A DNA stretch of 64,000 bases from Rallus limicola (lineage: Eukaryota; Chordata; Aves; Gruiformes; Rallidae): NCBI GenBank assembly GCA_022605955.1, contig JAKCOZ010000005.1, forward strand, positions 3,003,501-3,067,500, given 5' to 3'. The notes beneath the pieces are model-generated. The model saw only the letters and a list, made by a program, of their open reading frames with translations. It was not told where the DNA came from and ran no database searches. How positions within the stretch are numbered: the stretch's first letter is position 1; each line of letters begins with the position of its first letter. Shown in pieces: positions 55,901 to 64,000 of this stretch. Made by a program: the position numbers and the translations under genes.

Positions 55901-58758
55901 GGAATTTTAGGAAGACGATTTGATTTAATATTTTTTACTTATTTTAATTTCTCCTTGAGCAATAATCGTCTTTTCTGACTATAATCATGGAAATTCTGCT
56001 AACTGAAAGAGAATATAGTCAACTCATCATTGTAGTACTTTACTATGTCCTATTCAAAGGTCTCCAGAGCCAACCACAGTGTAATACCAATAGGAAGATT
56101 ATGAGCTGCTATATGTTTTTCCTACCTCTATTTTCTCCATTTTGGCTCTGATTTTGTATACTTGCCTTAAAACAGAAACTAGAAGTGGTTGTGAGGCTTT
56201 GCTTTTTCATGTCATTTCTGTACCATGAGCATGGATGCTTTCTGCCCTATTTCTTAGACACAGTGTATTCCTATATCTACTCCTAGATGTAAGTTCAGGC
56301 CCAGAATAATGCTAGGCAAGATATTCCCTTCTTCACAGTGAGGCGAGAACTGCAGTCAGTACCACCATAGTATCTTAAATCCTCCATTCTAAATCTCTAT
56401 CCTTAAACTTAGGCTTTTGATAACTCTGGCTGTGCCAGCACGTCCCCAGAAACTGAAAAGGGACCAACCACTACAAGCATGACATATTGACACTGAAAGA
56501 ATGCCAAAGAAAATATTACTCAGTAGCCCTTAATTCCCTGAACTTCCACCAGTTGCTGTGACAGTGGTGAACATAAACTTACAGTGAGCCTAATAAATGC
56601 AGGAAGATTCATTAATGTCTGCCTTCAGAAGCCAACTATACAAAGTGAGATTTCATAAAAAGTTCAAGAAACATTACTGTTTCTCTGAAAGTAAATAGCT
56701 TGAATTTATTATAATACATTCTTTATATGTGTCCACAATATGTTGTGAAAGAAAGACCTAGAGAATCACAATGCTTTTTTTGTTAGCTTGCCAGTACACT
56801 AGAAATAGTTCTAACTTGGACTATACACCCACTTTTTTCAGTGTGTCAGATCTTAGATCTAAATTTCTCTTCAAATGGGAATGAAAAAACAGAAACAGGG
56901 AAAAGGAGAACATTATAGCTGGTGTTTATAATATAGCATACATTATACACACACTGTCAAACATGTAATGTTTTAATTGGGAACAGAATTTGCCCTACTA
57001 TCTGGAAAATTAAAGAGAAAAATTGTAATTAGGGAAGAAAAGTGCAGATTGAGAGCAAAAGGACAATGTGTTCTAATGTTTGTCATTATTTACCAATCAT
57101 TATGAAGCATGAGTGGTTTATCTGGAAAAATTAGTTCTTTTGATGACATTTCTGGATTGAATTGGTAAACTTTTCAGTCTCAGTACCAGAAATCACTGTA
57201 CCTTTAGCAGCCAAAGTAATATTTCAGACTGGACTTTAGAAAGAGCCTGCTTCTTTCATCCTTAAGCTAAGTGTATCATGGAACTGTGGCAATTTTTAAC
57301 TGTACAGAATCAGGGGTGGAAAGGAGCAAAATTCTGCAAGAAACTGTAGTGACCTAAAAGCTAGCACATGCCTGCAAGATGTGATCTCTCTTGTCACTGG
57401 TTTGAGTATCACTGCAGGAAACATGAACTGAACCTGCAAGGGAAATTACCTTTTCATTGGGCAGAACCGACAGTTCCTCCTGCTATGGGGATATACCACT
57501 GTATTATATAGGTAAAGGGAAATGCAGTACCCAGGAGTACTAGAAATCTTTAAAGAGACCACAGTGAACATGCTCTGTGTAGACCCAGAATAAGGGGAAT
57601 TAGGTTATGTGGGACCATGATCTGTCACTAGCTGAGGAGCCTGGAGATCCGTGGCAATTCCATCTTTACCTTGCATGTGGCTGGACAACACCAGGTAAAT
57701 TTTCAGGTGTTTTGTTGAGGATAGCTGTCACCACAGGGACAGAAATATCTCCCTATGCGGTTTCAGTGTATGTTGAGAGAACATACCTGTTAGTCAAGAT
57801 AATGTGTCACTGGCCAGTACAAACCTCCAAAGTTACTCAGCATGCCAAGGACATACTAGGTGACCACAAGATGCTTATGGTGGGCTCATTTCTTTGCAGC
57901 TCATGTTCAACAAGGACTGTTGAAGAAAATGGTCTAAGTAGGATATCAGATCAGCTACTAGTAGTATCCAAGGTAAGATATTTGGGTTAACTTGAGAGAT
58001 GACATCTCTTGCAGAACTGCACAGATTAGACTACAAGGGAAGAGAAGCCTAATTGCTACCTGCTGTATAATAGTCATCATATTAATGCAGTTTCTCTGCT
58101 TATTAACCCAACTTACCCTAACAACCGTTCTGCTTGTGGACTCATTCCCCTTTCTTCCTCCTACTGATGTGAATATTTGAATCTAAAACTGCTGAAGAGA
58201 TGTACATATATCGCTTTCCTCTAGACCAGGTTTTCTTGCAAAGGAAACTGGTATAATCCAAGTGGGAGTGTAATTCTGCATCCACCATGTAGTCAGTGTT
58301 GATAACTAGTATTACAGTACTGCACAGGATGATCTGATGCATACTGACTTTAGACTGCAGGAATTTAGCTTAGTCTCTATTCAGCATCTCTCTCCAAATG
58401 TTCCTTGCCTCTAATTAGACTCAATCAGAGCTTGAGCTGAAGTTATGGATCTTTTTGCATTTGTTCTAGTGACCATTCATTTCATAAACACACACCCCCC
58501 ACAGTCTATTTCACAGCATGTGTTTTTGACTTCCTGTGAGCCAGATCCAATATCATTAGAAGTCTTTCCTTTGGACTCTGACCTTCTTGGACATGTCCAA
58601 ATATAAATTCAGATGTCTATAAGCCATTGACACAGATAAAGTGGGATAGGATGAGGGAAATCTATATTGAAGAGCTGTAATTCTGAAAGAGCTTGGGATT
58701 CATCATGTGTGGTTAGTTAAACAAAAGAACTTGCATTGACAGAATACTGAGTGAGGAC
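52996..58758. other. Noncoding DNA downstream of CYP2R1
   Basis: AT-rich, with no coding exon or named repeat recognised. In mammals PDE3B lies tail-to-tail with CYP2R1, so a PDE3B 3'UTR on the minus strand would be expected on this side. I see no PDE3B coding sequence. An open frame of 127 codons (57607-57990, plus) has no recognised similarity. Confidence 0.5.
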
Positions 58759-58820
58759 AGAATCATAGAATCAGTTACGTTGAAAAAGACCTTTAAGATC
58801 ATTGAGTCCAACTGCTAACA
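58759..58820 (-). mobile_element. CR1 LINE 3' tip, antisense
   Basis: About 60 bp reading AGAATCATAGAATCA and then GACCTTTAAGATCATTGAGT, the extreme 3' end of CR1 in reverse. It is a heavily 5'-truncated insertion. Confidence 0.8.
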
Positions 58821-61691
58821 GATACAGAAGCTATATATATATTTGGTGCTCACACAAGCATTCCTTGAATACTGTGTTCTGTTCTGCTCTCTATAACTGA
58901 AGGAACATTTTAAAAAGATGGTAGTGCTCCTATAAAGATGTAAAAATTATGAGTATGTTTATGCTATATATTCTGGATTGCTGCAAGTTACTTCTACTGA
59001 TTTATGAGCTTATGAGCTGACCAAATAGTATGTGAGCATATGAGGGCACCACCATATCCAACCTACTGTACTTTCATTTCAGAATGATTTATTATTTTGG
59101 ACTTAGTGACACACTGGCACTGTTTGAAAGTTTTTAGAGAAGCTGGAGGCTCAACCACATGTGTACAATATACTCCACTGAAATCTACTGTAGAATGTAC
59201 TGGCTAGTGACACGTTAATTTGCTTGATTTACCAAACACATCATTAAGTGACTTGATTACAGTCTACAGCTTTCTAAAAAGATAAAAGGTTTATAAAAGA
59301 TCTCTTTAGTAAGTAGACAAGAATGTATTTAAACTAGGAACCAAGTGTATACTTCAAACAGCTTTAGATAAAGAATCAAGTATATAACTAGCAGTGAGGA
59401 TAGTTATTCCTAGATTGTTACAGATATTTTAAATCAGTTATTAGCTATTCTGTGCTCTGGTTTCAATTTGCACTGTCTTCAGCATGAGAAGTAAACCATA
59501 GTTCCACTTTGCACTAGTCCCCCCTGTCTTGATCATCAGTTTATAAAATTTACTGTACTCTCTGAATTCCAAACCTCTGTCTTTGCTTGATTTAGTATGT
59601 TGTTCTGCTACACAATTGGATTCTGAATCTAATTCTGATTCGGGTTGCCTGAATAGTGAAAATAAATTATTAATCTGCTTTTTTTTTCTTCAGTGTGAAT
59701 TGAGCCTAATGGTTTGTGTAAGCACTAGTGCGTAGATGAGGCACATGTGATAACACATTCACCTAAAAAGTATCAAGTTCAGAGAAAACACAATAAAAGA
59801 TAGTCAAATGACTTTGAAAAAGGGCTAAAACAAAATTATAAAAATTTTTCAACAATGCATTAAATGGGAAAATTTAAGAATTAAGGATAAAAGAGGGCAT
59901 CATAGTGGAAAAGATCAAAATTTGTCTTTGGGTGAGACAGGTGAAATGATGAAAACACAAAACAGCACAGCCAAATACAGTGGACTATACACTAAGAGTT
60001 TGAAAGGTAAACTCTCAGTATAAATCGGTCTGTGAAAGTAGAGACATGCATTTTCATAGCAGCTAGATGTCCAAGGTGGGAGTTTTTTTTGGCATTAGGC
60101 CTCATAATTCAAACCCTTTGTCTAATCAAGATCAAATTAAACTTCTGTTCTAGAAATATACTTTATTCTGTCCTTTCATACAATACAATTTTAGGATCAG
60201 CAGATTCTTTCATTTCTAGATTATCCCTTTAGATATTTTTGAAGACTGTCAACTATCTCCATGTCACTATGATTAGAATTAGGCAGAACCCATACTCAGA
60301 GTGGTCACTTCTTAGGAAGACTGCCAGACTTCAGGGGACATTATGGTTACGTTCTTCTGAATAAGTAACATTCCAAATAGATTAAATCCATTAAAATAAT
60401 GGAGGATATCAGGAATGTGCAATCTAATCCAATAGTTTACTATTACCGCAGCAGGTGGCTGCTTGCCTAAAATTTTACATGTGATATATACCAGCCTATA
60501 ACGATATACCAGAAAACAGGATAAACTTACTGTCTATTCTAGTGCTGTTTTCTAGTGCTGCCACCTTTTCTATGTTCACACTAAAAACTTAGAAAAAAAT
60601 TATTTTCATTGGTATAAAATATCAGATTTTTTAAAATGAGCTTTTTACATTTCAGCTCATTTGTTGGGATGCTTAACCACATTAGTGCCACCATTAGCAC
60701 CTAGAAAACAGAGTCCATGCTGTATGTCCCATGGACACTTTTAGACCCTCAGTAAAATGATGGAATAAAGGATGGCTCACTTGCTGTTCAGGTCCTTCAC
60801 TAATATAGGTAATCCAGTATGGTTTCATACCAATCAGGAATGAAACTTAGAATCATAACAGATAAAACAGTTTAAAGAATTCCATCTATTCTCAAGTAGT
60901 TACATTGCCTTTCTTCACACACATCCCCAGTTAACCGTTTAGGTTAGGATATTAATCACTCTTTTCTGGAAGCATGAAAATAGTGCTTTAAAGCCTCTAT
61001 AAGACATTTTCCAATCTTAAAATTGTATTTTATATTATATAGACATACTATTTGTCTCTCAAAGACGGTAATGCAGCATACCCTAATCTCATTTACTTCA
61101 TCACAAATTGTAGATAAGTCTATAGAATATCCAAGTTATTCCTGTCATAATGAATGCCATGATTATATATATTTGAAAAGAGACTCTGAGATTAATTGTT
61201 GATTGCAATAAAAATCAATGCTAAGGACTAAAATTTATCTAAAAATCTCCACTTGCTTCAATTAATCCTTTTTGTAAGCATATGAATCTTCAAAAGCACC
61301 CAACACCTTCTAATGCCTTAAGTATGCCCTTCCTTAGGATCTTGAGAGGACTATACAGTCTGACAAATATTTCAAATATAATCAGCTTTAGCAAACTAAA
61401 GACAATAATAATTTTTTGGTGTGCTGCATTTCCGTTCATTCATAAGCTGACAACTGGACAGAATCTTAACTCTGGCTGAGCTTCAAACCTTTTCTGCTTT
61501 TTTTTTTTTTCCAAAGGATTCTAGCTTCCTCCTCAACATATAAAAAGACTACTTCTGGTGGGAGATGCACTACCACTTAAAACTTAAGTAAAGCAAAAGT
61601 TTTTAATATTCACTGAAATAGAGATTCCATTGACACATCACAATTAAAGTGACCCATAGCAGATATCATCGCTAGTCCTAGTATTTAAAAA
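58821..61691. other. Noncoding AT-rich DNA
   Basis: No gene, repeat or regulatory signal recognised. Only short chance open frames are present. Confidence 0.5.
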
Positions 61692-62210
61692 ATAGAATCA
61701 TAGAAGCATCGAGGTTGGAAAAGACCTTTAAGATCATCAAGTCCAACCATTAGCCCTACAACCACCAAACAATGTCCCAAAGCACCTCCTCTACCCATTT
61801 TTTAAATGCACCCAGTGACAGTGATTCCACCACCTTCCTGAGCAGACTGTTCCAATGCTTCACCACCCTTTCAGTGAAAAGATTTTTCCTAGTAATCAAT
61901 CTGAATCTCCCCTGGTGCAACTTAAGGCCATTTCCTCTTGACCTGTCTCTAGTCACTAGGGAGAAGAGGCCGAGCTCTGCCTCACTACAACCTCCTTTCA
62001 GCTACCTGTAGAGAATGATAAGGTCTCCCCCTCAGCCTCCTCTTCTCCAGGCTGAACAGCTCCAGCTCCCTCAGCCTCTCCCCACCTAAAGCCTGTTCTC
62101 CAGACCCCTAATCAGCCTAGTTGCCTTTCTCTGCACCCTCTCCAGCACCTCAATGTCCTTGCTATACTGCGGGGCCCAAGGCTGCACACAGTACTCAAGT
62201 ACAGGGGCAA
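61692..62210 (-). mobile_element. CR1 LINE 3' end, antisense
   Basis: About 520 bp of CR1 3' sequence in reverse. It starts with AATAGAATCATAGAAGCATC and runs through the CTCCCTCAGCCTCTCCCC and CTTTCTCTGCACCCTCTCCAG blocks. The minus strand still translates part of the ORF2 C-terminus ([13 protein letters not shown], then [14 protein letters not shown]), so decay is moderate. It is truncated and inactive. Confidence 0.92.
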
Positions 62211-64000
62211 CAGATCCAGAAAGGATCTCAGTAAGTTCTGCAGTTCACTCATCTGACTCAGCAATGAATTAGAATATTTCACTTAAGTCTCATTCTCTCT
62301 AGACTCATAAAAATCTGTTGAATTAATTTTAGCTTTCACTTTCCCTTCAGGCCATGTCTTTTGTACTTCTGGTCCGTCTCACTAGGCTGTACTGGAATTC
62401 TGCTATCTAATGGACAGATACTTTTCCTGGGGTGTCACATCTGAGATTAGAAACAGTATTTTGGTAATGGCTTATTTATAGTGACTAGAACAAATTACAA
62501 ATTACAAACCCAATCTCAGAGATAAATAGGAGTGCTTCTTCATTCACTTATTTGACTGAAAGTTTAGTTACTGTATAAGTCAGATAAATTGGCAATACTA
62601 CATAGATTAGTAACTTCTAGTAGGATGAATGCAATGATAAAAGACAGGGGTATACCAAGCCCTTTTAAATGGCCACATATAGGAGCAAGTTTTCACATCT
62701 AACTGGCACAGGCAACAGTCTGCAGTCTGTTCCCCATGTTGAAAAAGTACTGCAAAGCTTACCCTTTGGGTTTTTGTATACATTTGAAGCTAAGTACTAG
62801 ACTTTATTTTATATACAAGTAAAATGAAAAGACATCGATCCCATTCAAGGTGTAAAGGGTTTTGCTGATCTGGAAAAATGAGTCAGAAGTGACTCATAAT
62901 CTGTTTTTTGGCAAGATATTTAGAACATGGACAAATCACAAGGTGACTGGTAGGAATCATTTGAAACACTATGCTCTTGTACCACCATTTAAAGGTTTAG
63001 CGTTACACATTTCCATTTTTCTGAAACCTCACAGATAAACCAGAAGGCAGAAGGTTTCTCCTCTGTATAATATTTCTCTTCTCTGTACTTAGATTTCACA
63101 GATGGTAACATTCTGCCAGGAAATGCAGAACCTATCATAGACACCAGGTGCCATTACCTGCGATCTCTTGAAGTACAGAAATCAAAAGATGAGTCACAGT
63201 GTACAGATCCCAAAAGAAACCTGACGGTCAAACATTTCTGATTGCGTTGTGCCCTTTTTAAACAGTGTCTGTAGTGCTGTGTCAATCACTTAAATAGATT
63301 AAGCATCCATTATTCAGTATCCTGACTGTATCACAACAATAGCATTTAACGTCAGCCAATTTCTGGACAGATGTTTTCATCTCAGTATCAAAGGAAAATA
63401 GCTTCTTTACTGGAACCACTTTATATTGCTTAATACTATTAGTAACAAAAGAAGCAATTGCTAGCCATTGCTAGCTTTTTTTTTTAAGAGCTTTGCAGAT
63501 AACAGAAGTGAGAATAACAACAAGTATTATTTCAAGTCTAAGCCAAAAGTGTCTTAGAGAAATGAGAGTAACACACAACAAAGCTATTGAGATACATTGC
63601 TCAGTTAAGAGTTACTCATGTATTAGTTTGATTCACAAGGACATAGGAGATGTACACTGCCAGGAGGGCCACTGCCAACTAGAAACTCAAGTGCAATGGA
63701 ATGATTATCCTATAGGAGCTTAGTCCATAAGCTTTCTTTTCCCTTTCCACTGAAACACGTTGTTCTTCCTCATTTAGCAGAGAACAAAAGTATTCATTGC
63801 TCTATAAAGTAAGATCAGATAGGGATCGATCAGTTAACATTGGTGTTCTTTTGCCAGCTTCATCTCTAAGAATCTGCAGTATGATTCTTAAAGTTAAAGG
63901 CTTTATTCAGAAATTATAAAAAGAAAAATTCTTCATTGCAAACCTGAAAGCAATTCAATACCTCATTTGCCTTACCACAGATATGAAGCAGCACATTGTC
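62211..64000. other. Noncoding DNA to the window end
   Basis: AT-rich, with only short chance open frames. A tandem ATTGCTAGC/CATTGCTAGC pair precedes a T-run near 63.46-63.49 kb. No exon is recognised. Confidence 0.5.

Noticed and set aside
57607..57990. 127-codon open frame on plus
   Set aside because: Considered as a degenerate retroviral or PDE3B remnant, but no characteristic motif of either is present.

Overview
This is a nuclear genomic window from a bird. It holds two recognisable protein-coding genes: a calcitonin/CGRP precursor gene (CALCA-type, minus strand, about 29.2-34.3 kb) and the vitamin D 25-hydroxylase gene CYP2R1 (plus strand, 45.7-53.0 kb). Evidence for a bird: long introns with vertebrate splice sites, several chicken-repeat-1 (CR1) LINE 3' ends, a degenerate LTR of a type I associate with bird genomes, and hormone peptides that match my memory of avian calcitonin and CGRP. 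I cannot assign a species.

Layout. 1-29.1 kb: AT-rich noncoding DNA with no convincing coding exon. It contains three long G/C homopolymers (0.9-3.1 kb), a perfect 29-nt direct repeat 734 bp apart (4.9 and 5.6 kb), a small CpG-rich patch and possible mini-exon near 11.5-11.9 kb, a 20-nt A/T palindrome (15.1 kb) and a solo LTR-like repeat (15.83-16.98 kb). 29.2-34.3 kb: the CALC gene in six exons. Exons 1-3 are common; exon 4 carries calcitonin with its own poly(A) signals; exons 5-6 carry CGRP and its 3'UTR. The gene starts in a roughly 2.8-kb CpG island (33.9-36.7 kb) with a clear TATA box, CCAAT boxes and a palindromic CRE. 36.7-45.3 kb: noncoding spacer with a CR1 3' end. 45.3-46.5 kb: CYP2R1 CpG island and exon 1. 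48.9-53.0 kb: CYP2R1 exons 2-5 and poly(A) signal. 53-64 kb: noncoding, with two further CR1 pieces.

Both genes belong to calcium physiology. CYP2R1 makes 25-hydroxyvitamin D and calcitonin is a calcium-regulating hormone. They lie head to head, with promoters about 11.4 kb apart. From memory, human CALCA points the same way as CYP2R1 and it is CALCB that points the other way, so the orientation here deserves a check.

The window is mostly ordinary. I found no convincing new system. The observations most worth a check are the TGCATG (RBFOX-type) motif cluster around the alternatively spliced calcitonin exon, the sharp GC-rich composition of CYP2R1 exon 4 against its AT-rich neighbours, and the wide CpG island upstream of the CALC gene.
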